Shown here in pieces: positions 50,001 through 62,950 of a stretch of DNA of 64,000 nucleotides. The stretch spans positions 3,686,850 through 3,750,849 of the forward strand of contig OW285197.1 of the NCBI GenBank assembly GCA_935421135.1. The letters are read 5' to 3'. The DNA is from Bugulina stolonifera. Taxonomy: Eukaryota > Bryozoa > Gymnolaemata > Cheilostomatida > Bugulidae. Under the pieces are notes generated by a model. It did no database searches. It was not told the origin of the DNA and saw only the letters and a list, made by a program, of their open reading frames with translations. How positions within the stretch are numbered: the stretch's first letter is position 1; each line of letters begins with the position of its first letter. Both the position numbers and the translations under genes were made by a program.

Positions 50001-53000
50001 TAGAAAGTTCTATTATGATTGTATTGTAGGGCATTAACTAACCTGAGTGTGTATAATTACACTGTGTGCTGTAAGGTGTAGATGTCTGTACATGTAAAAT
50101 GACCATTTGTATAACATGCAGTTGCAACACAGGTAAAAGTTCGTCGTAAGAGGAATAGGTAATTTGTACTCACGGAAAACATCAGGATGTTGGCTAGGTA
50201 TGATGTTGATCACTTTATTGTAGGTAGTTTTGTCATGTAATACTTATTCTTCTTCTTCTTTCAGCCGCCACGACGTATAACTTCTGTCACATCTACTACT
50301 TTTATATCTTTTCTAACCGCATCAAGTTATTTTCCTCTAGGTTTTTCATTTATTCTTACTCTTACTCTTAGTTCCATGCCTGTTACTCTTCTTTCCATTA
50401 TCTCCATAGCACATGCCTCTACCATCTCAATTTGTTTGCTCTGACTTTGCTTCCCAGTTTTCCTACCTTCTGTACTTTTTGCTGTATCTCTAATGTACAA
50501 TCTCTTAATTCTATCAAGTCATGTGTCCTCTCAATGCAAAGTATACGCCGGCTCTAATTCAGCCTCCTGCTTTCTGGCCAAAACCACTGTTTCCATGCTG
50601 TATAGAACTGCTGGTCAGATAGTTGTCTTGAGCAGTCTATTCTTCCTCTTTGATTCGCCAAGAGCTTCGTAAGGCATAATATACCTGATAGTTTCTGCCA
50701 ACTACTCCGACCAGCTTGTACATGTGTATTTTTTGCCTTCACACTCCACATTCTCCAGTACTATATTTAATATTTTACCTTCCAGGTATTTTTTATCTCA
50801 AAATTCCAGGTTGATTTTACTAAATATGACTATGAAGCACATATCTTACAATTATTGCTCCTCATTGGTTGGGGCTACAGCTACGATTGTAATACTGATT
50901 TGTAGCTAAAACTTGCAGCTTTCCATCTTTTATCCCCCTTGTAACCATAGCACAAGTCATGTCATTACCTAAAATATTCCTCAAAACTAGAAAAATTACC
51001 CGAAATCTTGCCATGTTGATGTTTCATGGTCAGATGTAGTGGGCAGCAGCTGACTGTATGCTACACTAACCTTAGATGACCTATATTTTTGTCACCTATT
51101 ATAGACTGTTGGAATGCTGAGGCTAAGCTATATTTAATGAGCTAAACAGTTTTATGTTGTTTCTATTTGCTTAGTTATAAAAATGTTGTTTTGACACTTT
51201 GAGTGGAAAGTTAGTGATTAGGACATTCCTAGAACAGTTAAACTCTTTAATGATTTTTCTCAACTCAATCCCCTGTATTTTTATTGCACCACCACTTGAA
51301 CCTTCATGCAAACACAAATGCTCTATATTATGTACATTTTTGAATGTGTAACTTTGCTTACAGTTAGTTTCCTCTTCTCCGGTGCAAATCTCCTACTCTC
51401 TAGACTAACTTCAGCTTGCTCTTTACTCTTTACACATTTGCAAATAGCAATGTCATTCGAAAACATCCGTTTCCAGGGAGATTATCTCTTATATCATCGG
51501 TTAGTCTATCCATCAATATAGCTGCTGGCACAGCAGCTAGAAGGCGGGTTATTATTTTGGAGCAGAGCTTTACATCGAATTGGTTTTCTTGTTATGATTG
51601 ATAGGTATTACGCTGTTTATTTTTGTCGAGTGAAACTCAGTGCTCCAATATTTCTACATCATTATATTTGATATTGATTATAATATTATGGTTGTGTGTC
51701 TATAAAGAACTGAACCCGCACTGAAGAAATCAACCCACTGGAACCCACATAACCCCCATGCAAGCCAAGCAGCTAGTCCAGCCACTGCAGCAAGCCCAAC
51801 AGCCACTGCTTCAGACAATGATGAAAGCTTTTTCCATCATTGTCTTAGGCCCACAAGCCCTATCCAACACGGCAGTGGTCACACCAATCACCGCAAGTCC
51901 CAGCGGCAGCTACAATCAATATTAAAAACCCACTGACCACTCCTCGCCGATGTCATCTTCTTTCGTATAGACTTATCCTCTTATTGCTCATCCATATATC
52001 TGTGATCTTAAGCAGCGATGTAAGCAGTAGAGTCAGTGAAGTCTACACAGACGACTAGCTAATTATTTGCATACTGGGATAGCGAAATCTCTTTCATTTA
52101 ATTACATGCAACTTGTTCAATTTCCAGCTGTTTTGTCTTAAATGATTTTATTTTTTGCTGAATTTTTAGTTGTCAACTTCTCAGATTTTGGGATTTCAAC
52201 ATCACTGACCCACACAACTCAGAACGCTTGCTCACGTCACTCAAACTATGATTGGGTGCATCGTCACTCTGCTGAATATGACATTAGAGAATGGGTGGAA
52301 TTGAGTGTTCCAGTTCGTGCCAGATCTCTTGCAGTGTGCAGTTTCACAAATCCAATCGTCCCACTAGCAATTATGGAAATGAAAATATATGAGAAAGGTA
52401 ACATCTAACTAACAATGTCCTCGTTGTACAACATCATGTAGTATCAGCTTTTACTTCTAGCAGTGCCATCATATTTATTTGTTTTTGTAACTCCAATATT
52501 TGGCATTATCAATAGTAATAAGAACATCACAGTCATGTAGTTTGTAGTGCCAGACAATGATTGTTTTAACGTGATTGCCCAATAGCAGAGCTAGTCAGTG
52601 TTTCCGGTTGTCAGTGCCTGTTGACTATAGGCCCTCTAAGCTGTTGAACTGCATCGCTGGGCTGCATAGATGTTTCTACATTTCTTTATGTTTTAATCAC
52701 ACAAAGGAAAGAGTATATTCGGGAGAAAGAGTGTTAATGTTATACCAGAAGAGTTTCCAAGTGGAGTAGGGATAAACTGCAGCATATACTCTGCAGCTTT
52801 TATAAGAACTGAAAACAGATTGTTTAAGCCAGTGCAACTGCAAAATGACCTTCTTATTGGTGAGTAAAAGTTTAAATGTTGAGTTTATCGAACAAGTCTC
52901 ATCTACAGTGAAAATCGCGGTCAATGGAAATAATGACTTGTATTACTATAAAATACATTGCAGACAAAATATTATGGCTACATCGATCCTGGTATTTCAA

Positions 53001-56000
53001 AAAAATTCTAGAACCATTTGGACCTAGAGTAAATGTGACAAGCACTTCACAGCTGATTAATGGACTGGCAAGCTTTGAGGTCACATTTGAGAAGATACAT
53101 GAATCTGACATGCTACCAAACTTGAAGCTAAACGTTGTGCAAACAACGAATGACAGTACTCTGCATATACAAGACACTGGAATTTGGGTGAGTGTTTCAA
53201 ATATTGAATTTGTCCAATCCAAATTCTTAACTTGGCTGAAACTCAGCAAAGATTTATTTACATGTAGATGCAGAGAGATGTGCAAAATAGTTGGGATGCT
53301 GTAATGCAGTAGCCAAATTTTGAGTGCACTTTTCGTTCTGCCATTATATCAGTTGTTGTTCATCAAAAGGTGTAAATATATATACATCATTTGAATCCTC
53401 TCATTCTAAGGAACCCATTTATACTTGTTTCAATTGTGTTATAACATCTTCAGTAAAGTTAAAATGCATTATATATTTCGAGTCCAGTTTTGCATCCACG
53501 ACCAAAATTCGCTCCCTAAGAAATTGATTTATGTCTTAGACCAATTTGTCTGCTCAATGGGCTTCAAAAGATTTTTAGAATTCGCTCAGAGCATAAGGTC
53601 TCCAATTGTTGCATAATTTTCCGTTTATTCACCTGTAATCTACATGCATTTATAAATTGGCTGTAAGCTACAGTTAAAAGAATCGATATTTCATAAAATG
53701 GCCACACGTCAGGACCAGAATTTGACCACTTTTCTTGCATATTGGAAAGATGATCAGAGAAAACTCTATTAAATGATGCATTATGAATTCTACTGTGAAT
53801 AACTTCATCAGAAGGTGGAAGGAAATTGATACAGAGAAGGATCTTAGAGCTGCAGATAGAAACTCTCCGTCATGAAGCGCGACCATTACGAGAAACAGTA
53901 ATTTTCTTAACTGTTTCCAACAAATTTATGCAAATTTAGCAGACACGTAGGCAAGAATTATGCAAAATCTGAATACCTTATGCTCTGAGTGAAGTCTAAA
54001 ACTCTTTTGATGTTTATTACTAGCAGAGGAATTAGTCTAAGACATGAATTAATCTCGTAGGGGGCGACTTTTGGTCACATAATACAAAACTTGACTCAAA
54101 GTGTACTATAATGAATTGCAACTTTACTGGAGATGTGATAACACAATTGAAACAAGCGTAAATTAGTTCTTCAAAGTGAGAGAATCCAAATGATATCATA
54201 CACTGCATATTTATGTGTGAGTGCAGGCGCACTCATGATTATTTACCCAGTGCGTGTATGTCTAATGCTGCTATTTTAGATGAACATTTCAAACCTTGTA
54301 CATGGTGGCTCCTATGAAATATATTACACAGTTACTGCTACCTATGGTGCATTAACTAGAACAAGGTCAGGGCCGACTTTCAAGTTGCTGGTTGGTGGGT
54401 AAATTCACATATAAGTGTTGGCTGTCTGCCGCTGCTTTGTATCTACTGTAATACGTATTCTATACACATTGTACAATGAACAAGTAGATTGTAGTATTGT
54501 ACTGTTCTATGTTATGAGACAGGAATACTGAAGAGATATCTGTTCTATTCAAAAAACGTTTAAGGGTGGAACTAACAGTATTACATGGGTAATTAGACCA
54601 GATTACTAGACGCGAGTGTGGTATTATTAAGACAGCAGAAAATTTCAACTGTGGCTATAATGCAATAATTGAACTTTTGCGCAAACCTCTGAACCTACAT
54701 TGTAAGTAGGGAAAACTAATAATTTTCATCAACATAATATGTTGTGAGAGCTCATGAAGTCGACTAATGTTGAAGCTACGAATCATATCAATGCTGTGTC
54801 TAAACTGAACTGTATGAGCCCTTCTTACAAATGTACATCGTTCACACATTCTGAATTTCCAGCAAATGCAAGTTTTCTAAAGAATTTTTTGGGATGCATC
54901 TGTGATAGACCCTCAAACACACTGGCCTAAACTAACAGGAAAAATTTTTATATCAAAAATTCAGCTGTGCCAAATGGCTAGAATAATAATCTAACTAAAA
55001 CCCACGGCTAATAGTAGTTTGGGTTGAGACCATATTACAAACTAATTCTTTTGTAATCCAGGTCGGTCTTTTAGGTTTAAATCATTGAATTGTATCAAAT
55101 TATAGCTCCATTGAAACCCCAAGAGATGAAAGTCGAGGAGAAAGTTTTAGGTCAACTGATTGTTACGATCACAATGGAACCAGAGAACATAACAAGGTCT
55201 GATGAGGTGCACATGGACTCCGATGGGCTCATGAATGTTTACAGGAAAGAAAATGTAAGGCAAACTGTGACAATGCTGAGATAAGTCTACAAATAAGTCC
55301 TATCATTATTAACTGTAGCAATTGGAAGCTAAACATTAAGTGTAGAAAGAAAAGTTTACTGTCACCAAAAACGTCTATAATCATCTGAGCTGTACTTTGA
55401 CCATAGGAATGAAAGCATGAATTGCATGTAAATTTTGCTGCAGTTGAGCTAATTTCATTGAAACCGTCAAAATTATTTTGTGGTGTGGCGATAACCAGCA
55501 TTCTTGTACGGTTCAGGTTAGCCGGGAAACCACATTAACATTTTAACTCATGTTTACGGTACGTTACTATTAAGTCACATATACTTGGTTTGAACAAATA
55601 TAGGCACATCACTACGTGTATTATAATGAGACACTAAAAATTATACCATTTACTATGGTCAACAGAATATTATTTTAAATTGAGATTTTGTCACACCTGA
55701 GTGATCCGGTTCTTAAATTTAACCTCACATAACCAGTACATTTCATGTTTTCTAAATATTATCAGTCGTAATATGGAAAATTGTTTTACAAACATATTTT
55801 GACACAAATATTTTTTTGGTCATATTTGTACTCTATTCCACTTACGGTGTGTTATTATGCTAAAAGGCTGATTAAACACACACGATTCATGTTAGTTTGC
55901 TGCATATAATTATACAAAAATCGGAACTGCTTTTTTCACTATACCAGGTGCCTGGAATGTATATATACTTTGGACAAGCATCGCCTGGTGAGAAATATCA

Positions 56001-59000
56001 TCTGCATAGTTGGACAACAATGCAATTATTTGGTGAAACCATTAAATCCGAATCTAATGAGACAAATATGTTTGTACCAGGTAAACCTCACTTTTATCTA
56101 ATTTTACTGCACATTGCATTTTGTGGCGTGGGATGCGTCTGTCACAGGTGACAGTGCTTGTTGTTTCCACAGGTTTTTAACTGTATCAAGCAAAAAATGT
56201 TTATCTTCAACAGAAACAGTCTCGGGAAGACCATTGTCCGAGACATAGTTTACTCGTGAGGTTAATACGCAAATGTGTTTAGCTCGAGATTGGTGACGCC
56301 TTTAAACCGGACTTTTGGTCATCCAATAATGAGAGATGCTTTTGTTCTGAGCCAAATGTGTAATTTAGTCAAGAAATCCAATAGCTCGGTAGTCATATCA
56401 CCATCCCCTTACAACAGTTACTTTGGCAAACATAACAATTTCAGCTTCAAGACAATCATTTGCTACTGCTAGTTTCTATTACTTTAAAAGGGGTTATGAC
56501 ATGTGGTTTATGTCTATATTCAATGAAGCACCTCTTATTTGTTTTTTTCGAATTTGTTCTACTATAAGCAGAGCTGTGTCCTCTTGCCCATGCTTGACTC
56601 ATTAGCACTATTCAATGCTGCTTCAAATGTAAATTTGTGCGCTTCATGTCTTTAGAGAAAATTGTCAAATTCAAGTTTTTTGCATAGAAAGAGTACAACA
56701 AATGATTTCACAGTGATTACTAATATAGCTGTAGAATAACTTGTGCAAGTTGTTGAATTTCTCTGGGCTTTCCCTTTGCTGGCAATAACTAGCTGCCTTT
56801 ATTGGTACATGTTTTAGGTCTGGTATTTTATCTGACCACACTATATACAGTGGCTATTATTGCGGTCTTCTATATGTCTATACATTGCGTTGTGGTCTAG
56901 TCGTTCTAAATATAGCCTGGAAGGCACAAACAATAGAATAGCTGTAAAAATAGAATAACTAAATAGCTAGGCACTGACTATATTGTGCCACTAGATAGCT
57001 GAGGGCGTCTTGATGCCACCGTAAAACATGTGGCATAACCCCTTTAAAATAAATCGGTTGTCTAATGTATGAAATAAATTTAATTCATCATCCTGCTTTT
57101 CATTGAATGGATTATTTGTTTCTGTTCTTTGTAACTGTAGAGAAAAAAGTGAATACAATTTTTAAATTGGAAAAAAACTAAATTTTATGATAAAAAAGAA
57201 GTTTTTCCTTTCGATGGAATCTCATGATTTTTTATGCAGACTTCTTATTTGAGTAAGGATCTGTTCAACATTATGTTCTTACCTTCTTTAAACAATTTTC
57301 TTTTAGGACCACCCTCACCTCTCAACTTCACATATCAAGTGACTTCTAACAATGCATACCTCTTTTTGTGGAGAGTTCAAGAATATTTGGTAAGTTGGTG
57401 TTGTTTGCTTCCTTGGGGGCATAATAATTTACTTCTTCCACACACTCACAGTACCTAGCGATCATGCATCTGTGTGACACATTTATGTAAATGTCTTGTC
57501 TCAATATAGTAATTATTTCACAGGATGCTTTAGAACTTTGACAAATAAAATTGTCCATTGCGGATTTTATGAGTATACACTTTGTTCCATTAGGACAGTG
57601 GCAGATCCTAAATTTTCAACACTTTACTAGCTAGTACTTTTATATACAGCGGCTAGGCGTGTCCGATTTTATAATAGAGTGTGAGATTACCATGTTCTTA
57701 CCACCACTCTTCTGTCATCACCTGCTAAAAATCTAGGGTGAAACATTGCTACAAGGTCGGAGCAGACAGTGCTAATGCAGCTGTTTTTTGCCCAGCTACA
57801 TGTGGATCTCTATCCTGCATGCAAGTGAAACACACACATAGGGGACCTCCATTATTTCAAGACTAGAGAAAAACGTCTTAGCCCCTAGGCCATGAAAATT
57901 AATTTAAGACATGAGTAAAAAGTCAGTTTACTACATATCATCTTTTTGTCCGGATAACAACTCATCCACTTTTACAGCTTCAAGATGGGTTTGTCCTGGA
58001 CATCTGTACGGAAGAAAGGTGTCAAGAAACAATATCAATTTCTTACAGTGGAACTAATAAATATGTAGAATATCTTTGGGAAGGTCTGACTTCAGGCCAA
58101 CTCAATGCATCACTGAAAGCTACATTAAATAATGCAACTAGTGTTCCAATTGCGGGAAAGCCGGTCACAGAATCTTTCCAATTGCAGAAAAGGCCGAGGG
58201 TTATTGGAAAACGAAGTGGTTTGTATTCTCTGTATTTTCTGCAGACTAGTTGTTGTAGATATGTTACAATAGCAAAGTGGGCTAGTCGAGGCGAACGTCT
58301 GTTTTACAGTAACATGTTTCTTCTCATCATCTACTGTCCATTCACAATGTCACTGTAGGAAAGTCAAAGACCTGGCGTGTTGTCGGAGCGGCAATGTTCA
58401 AATGTGTACAATACGCTGCTGCTCTAGCAGTCCTAAATTGTTTCTTGCAGGAAGTTTGGTTGGCATAAACACAATATAGATTTATCACACATGGCAGCAG
58501 TTGGGCCAGTTATCACAAAACCTGATGGTCTTCACAAGAGCCCGTCAGGTCCAGCTTTGTTAAAGCTTATGTGTTACTTCTATTTGAGATACTCAAAGAC
58601 ACAAAACACAAAGATACGTCTAGAATTTTGTAAATGAAAGGAATGCAGATGTGCATGCATAAAGCATAAGTTCAAAACACCAGGTTAAGAAAAGACATAT
58701 CTACTGAGCTGCATTGGCTAGCTGCAGTATTAACTATACTTTTGCCTATTTTCGCATGGTATGATGTTCTTCGTCCATCTTTAAAATTATATAAAATGTT
58801 GCTTTTACATAATAATTATTAGTTTCATGCACAGAATATCATACCATGCAAAAATAAGCAAAAGTATAGCTAATACTGCAGCTAACCGATGCAACTCAGT
58901 AGATATGTACACTCTTTAGCCTAGTGTTTTGAACTTATGCTTTGCACCTGCACGTCTGCATGCCTCATTTACAAAATCTAGATGCATCTTTATTAATATT

Positions 59001-60525
59001 TGTGACATATAACAAGCCCAATTTCCATGCTAATCTTCCATTACAAACATGGTCACTTTTACACCACATCTACCGCGTATGTGCAAAGGTGTTTACACTG
59101 GTGTACTTTGTTTACTCTGTTTCACATAACTTTCTAAGATGGAAATATCTTTGAAAGGTGTAAACTCTTTTAGGTGTCTCATGGTTTCTCATTCTGCCGA
59201 TATATTCACTGGTATTACTAGCTGCTGGTCTAGTCGGAGGGTATGGGTAAGTTCCAGAGGTCATGTCACATGTTGTTACATCTCCAAAATGAGGGGCATG
59301 GTGATTGAGTACTAAAATTTATAATTATTGAGGTGTTTTGAGCCAAATGTGGCTTCTGCAGGATTATAGCTCTATAATAATAATAGATTTAGTTATTTGA
59401 ATAATTGCACTGCCTTAGCTAGGTGCGATTATTATTGTGAGTATCAATATTATGTAATGTGCGGATCAATGTTCTTTGCTAATTTGCATAATGTATAAAT
59501 GGGTCAGAGCTAGTGCAATATGTACAAAACAACCTGCCATTACAAGGATGATACTTTTTATTTATGGATAGTAGTACAAGACACATTTTTTAATTATATA
59601 TTTATTACTTAATATTTCAGTCCTTGCCCGAGTAACACCATACTCTTATTGGTATTACTTGGACAAGTAGCAAAATATTAGGTAAGAATTCTTTATAAAG
59701 AAAAGCGTCTCGTGTTGCTATTCATAACTAAAATATAAGCCCATACCAACATTTTTCAATTTTTTTACTACTAATACGTCTCTACACTTTTCATATACAT
59801 GTACACTGGTCATGTACTAGTGCACTGTTCATATACATGTACACTGTTCATATACATGTACGCTGTTTATATACATGCACCGTTTATTTACATGTACATG
59901 TTGCACTATTTTACACATGCAGTAAATAATGCGATCTAAAAAAAGTTGTTTTCAATCGACTCTCAGCAGTGCCTACCATTTCCATCCTGGATGGATCAAT
60001 TTTTCTGCCTGACTGCACCTTAGCTACACTGCCAGGTGGAAAACTTACATTGAAATTGTTATTGCAAGCGTGCATCAAACCAAATAGGTAACTCTGTTCT
60101 GAGAATGTGACATTTAAAAGGTCCGCTGAAAAAGTCTGAATTTAAATTCTACAGCTTGCTCACTCGCAAGTTAATAATTATTCTGCACATCAGTGATTGT
60201 AAAGTCATCTGAAAGTCCTTTACTGCAGTTTTGAATGCCATACTCTATCGAGGATGAACAACGTGATGATATACATCGATATTGTAGAGTGAAACGGTCT
60301 TACCAAGTGCAGGTTGGGAAAATTGCACCAATTGAACCTCTGGACAATGCGTCTAATGGATCGGCAGCTGGAAAACAGATGAGAGACTCGAACCCTTATT
60401 TGCCTGCTGCAAAAGCATCTTCAAGAAGAAGAAAAACTGCATATTCAGCTACGAAAGTCTCGAAAAGGAATCGTATGCGACGCTCAATTCGACGCTCTAC
60501 TAGACGTTCTGCTCGATTCAAATAA
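47052..60525 (+). CDS. Receptor gene P: FTP/FN3 single-pass membrane protein
   Basis: Fourteen exons: 47052-47110, 47327-47516, 48465-48567, 48976-49164, 49755-49982, 52170-52397, 53012-53187, 54280-54394, 55106-55254, 55948-56080, 57307-57389, 57978-58218, 59174-59246, 60288-60525. Total 2205 nt, 734 aa, all GT..AG and in phase. The order is: signal peptide (YYFIVPISLLL), an FN3-like domain in two exons (AGQFYEVYVQAY), EPKPVLNFSASL segment, FTP domain (NIALNKPVSMSS, WIKVDLQAIYVV), three two-exon FN3 domains, a membrane helix and a basic tail. Exons 3, 6 and 14 are exactly as long as in gene M (103, 228, 238 nt). AATAAA overlaps the stop (60,521-60,526). Likely a surface recognition or adhesion receptor; its ligand is unknown. 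The tail acceptor (TTGTAG at 60,287) lacks a pyrimidine tract and rests on the length match with M. Confidence 0.85.
49755..52397 (+). other. Gene P FTP domain, two exons
   Basis: Exon 49755-49982 carries RNIALNKPVSMSSTASLS, VTDGIYSAS and KWIKVDLQ. Exon 52170-52397 carries WVELSVPVRARSLAVCSF and IMEMKIYEK. The halves match gene M in phase (2 in, 1 out) and nearly in length. Two cysteines just before the junction are also present in M. The 2.2-kb intron contains a reverse-transcriptase relic. Confidence 0.8.
50253..51540 (-). pseudogene. Non-LTR retrotransposon (LINE) reverse-transcriptase relic
   Basis: On the minus strand, broken frames give MDRLTDDIRDNLPG followed by LLFANV where FADDI would stand. 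Then come RRRGN (compare ERRGMKVS) and RANKLRW before a stop (compare LRWYGHV). These follow the order seen at the 3' end of LINE ORF2 proteins. Many stops and frameshifts make it clearly dead. It lies in intron 5 of gene P. Confidence 0.55.
53271..54205 (+). mobile_element. Second Tc1/mariner-like element, decayed right end
   Basis: The left end CAGAGAGATGTGCAAAATAG matches the element at 24,694. The following 300 nt and the inverted right arm are paralogous to that copy. The core retains a transposase helix-turn-helix in plus orientation (STVNNFIRRWKEIDTEKDL, about 53,790-53,850). The right end stops near GATATCATACACTGCAT without the final bases. It lies in intron 7 of gene P. Confidence 0.75.
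58621..58980. repeat. Foldback (MITE-like) element in gene P intron 12
   Basis: Arms of about 145 nt pair with a few mismatches around a loop of about 60 nt. The left arm opens TTTTGTAAATGA and includes GCATAAGTTCAAAACAC, and the right arm holds the complements. It is unrelated to the other two foldbacks. Confidence 0.8.
59174..59246 (+). other. Gene P exon 13: transmembrane helix
   Basis: Encodes WFLILPIYSLVLLAAGLVGG, preceded by the last FN3 exon and followed by GTAAGT. Its phases (2 in, 2 out) match gene M exon 12. Confidence 0.85.
59621..59681 (+). other. Possible alternative short-tail exon of gene P
   Basis: A strong acceptor (AATATTTCAG) precedes it, and GTAAG follows directly after TAG. 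Read in the phase left by the membrane exon it gives GPCPSNTILLLVLLGQVAKY and then a stop. If used, the receptor would lose the basic tail. It is not in gene M, and this is an inference from splice signals only. Confidence 0.3.
59935..60230 (+). repeat. 300-bp direct repeat, copy 1
   Basis: Matches 61,866-62,165 over about 300 nt with moderate divergence. Shared phrases include ATCCTGGATGGATCAATTTT and AATGTGACATTTAAAAGGT. It ends just before the gene P tail exon. No open frame is conserved between copies. Confidence 0.75.
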
Positions 60526-60708
60526 ATATCATTGAAACAAACTATTATTGCCATTAACATAATCATGACATATGATGCAAACTTACCAAACTATATTACA
60601 CCTGTATTTTTATTGCTGCATAAAAAATTAAGCAATTCCCTTACAGTTTTTAGCATCAGATTGTCTGGGCACCCCATATAATGCCAAGCTGACCTACAGC
60701 AGAGATCG

Positions 60709-60780
60709 AAAGACAAACAGACAAACAGACCGACCGGCAGGCAGAAAGACAGACAAATAGACATATACAGAGAGACATGC

Positions 60781-60841
<61 letters not shown>

Positions 60842-60842
60842 T

Positions 60843-60929
<87 letters not shown>

Positions 60930-60930
60930 T

Positions 60931-60962
<32 letters not shown>
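60709..60962. repeat. (ACAG)n microsatellite array
   Basis: About 60 copies of a 4-base unit, with a few interruptions (ACAT, AAAC). It opens long spurious frames on both strands. It sits about 200 bp past the gene P stop codon. Confidence 0.95.
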
Positions 60963-60963
<1 letters not shown>

Positions 60964-61599
60964 ATTACCATGCAAGTACATTATATTGTAATGTCTTATG
61001 GGTTGGTCACACTGGTGTCGATGTAGACACGGGTGTGGGATGTGCTTGGAAGTGGTCTACCAAGTTGTATTTTCACCATTACATACAGAGTTAATTGTTA
61101 TGTACATTTGCACGTAGCACTCATAGTCTAGCAGACAATATTACTTAAGAAACAATGACAAACGAGTACATGCAGGGAAATATTCAATGAATAATGTTAT
61201 GCAACCAATTAAAGTACAGGCAATCGGTTTCTGATGGTATCTGAACTTATGTTGAACTACATGTATCTGGCCGGAAAAGAATAGCCTCTTGTTTACTAAA
61301 ATGGTAACCAATGAGATAATTTAGTACTAGGTTTCAAAATGATGTTACTCAACAGGTAAAACACACGCAATCTACGCCACAATTCGATATGCATATTAAG
61401 CAACCGATAATACCTGCCGATTGTGATTGTACAAAGATAATTCTACCTGTTTTATTACTGAAAAATGGTCAAACACTAAATAGTCCAATAACACCCATAT
61501 ACAGGTAAAGTTATAATTCTTATATTTTTGTTTCATATAATTCTAATATAAGTAACAAAGGAAACCACTTAGCCAATATTACTTTCCTGACATCATTTT

Positions 61600-61855
61600 G
61601 ACAGTGTGCATGTGATACTTTCTATGAGAGTACTTGTAGGGACCGCTAGCGGTCTAACTACACCTGTATATTATATTAACTGTGTGCAAGTGATATATTT
61701 TATAATCGGGTACTTGTGGGGACCGCTAGTAGTCTAACTATGCTATATTGAATGTGTGCATGTCATGCTTTCTGTAAGAGTACTTGTCGGGGACCGCTAA
61801 TAGTCTAACTATAATTATTATATTGACTGTGTGCCCGTGACACTTTCTATACATA
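61600..61855. repeat. Tandem repeat of about 76 bp
   Basis: About 3.4 units, each opening GTGTGCA and containing GAGTACTTGT (or GGGTACTTGT) then GGGACCGCTA and GTCTAACTA. Starts near 61,604, 61,682, 61,754 and 61,829. Confidence 0.75.
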
Positions 61856-61865
61856 AACATGTACT

Positions 61866-62165
61866 ATTTTACATGTGCAGTAAATAATGCATTGTAAAAA
61901 AAGGTGTTTGAAATCGACCCAAAGCAATGCCTACCATTTTAATCCTGGATGGATCAATTTTTTTGCCTGACTGCACCTCAGCTACGCAATCAGGTGGGAA
62001 AAATGCACTAACATCTTTATTGTATGTGTGTATAATATCAGATAGGTAAATCTGTTCTGAGAATGTGACATTTAAAAGGTTTGCTGATAAAGTCTGAATT
62101 TAAAATCTGCAGCTCGCTTACTTGCGATTTAATAACTTGTCTGCGCATCGATGGCTGTCAAGTAC
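61866..62165 (+). repeat. 300-bp direct repeat, copy 2
   Basis: Counterpart of 59,935-60,230. No tail-exon counterpart follows this copy. Confidence 0.75.
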
Positions 62166-62369
62166 TCTGAAAGTATATGATTTCCAATCAATTTTGATAT
62201 TTTTCTCATTCACACAATTTTACAAGATGCCTGAAATAGGGGTTCCATACTTTGCAACTAATCTCAAGTATTGACCCGCCATAATGAGAAATGAGCCACT
62301 TTCTTAACATTGGATACGCATCCCACTAGGCATACCTCAGCAACCCTAACATAGCAGATGCTTTATTAA

Positions 62370-62950
62370 TGGTATACTCTTTATGGGTGTCCGGTCTAAG
62401 ATTTGTATTTAAACATACACCGTGATAATGTTTAACAGTTTCTAGTTGTTCAAAACATAGTCACTATTGAAAGTAGGAGCAGTTTAAGATGCAAAAACCG
62501 CAACCTTACTTTTAGATAAATTAAATCTCATGAAATGGAACTACTCCGGTCACCTAGAGTCTGTTTAAGTCAATTTGAAAATGTAAACTGTCAGAGGGAG
62601 CCTTTATGGTCATGTACTTTACAGTATCATCAGCAAACAACTTGATGTTTGAATTTTTGACAGATTTGACGATGTCCTTAATGTATATGATGAAAAGAGT
62701 TGCGCTCATTACACTTTCCTTTGGAACACCAGATGTGATATTAACTGGGTCAGACCTAATTCCCTGCGGTAAAACAAACCGAGATCTATTAGACAAGAAC
62801 GTTACCATATGAGTGTCAATTTTCATATCTATTAGTTTAGTCGATATATTGTGATGTGGGACGAAGTCGAAAGTCTTGTGAAAACCCAAAGCAGCGAGGT
62901 GAAATCTTTCACCTTTTTCAAGTTAAGCTGAAATATCCTGCACCACAGTG
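62370..62950 (-). pseudogene. Non-LTR reverse-transcriptase relic (CR1/Jockey-like)
   Basis: Minus strand: GFHKTFDFVPHH (compare DFSKAFDSVPHH), VNITSGVPKESVMSATLFII, then KLFADDTV with the catalytic FADD. These are palm blocks in the right order. A further frame holds MRFNLSKSKVAVF, as in the RT thumb. The 111-codon frame is flanked by shifts and stops, so the element is dead. Confidence 0.85.

Noticed and set aside
60235..60525. Separate small basic protein starting at ATG 60,235
   Set aside because: A stop lies just before this ATG and the region before 60,288 is repeat-derived. The part after 60,288 joins the membrane exon in phase with the same length as in gene M.
60591..61094. Long open frames (repeating CLSV or RQTD) over the (ACAG)n array
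   Set aside because: A 4-base repeat without stops is open in all frames. These are artefacts of the microsatellite.
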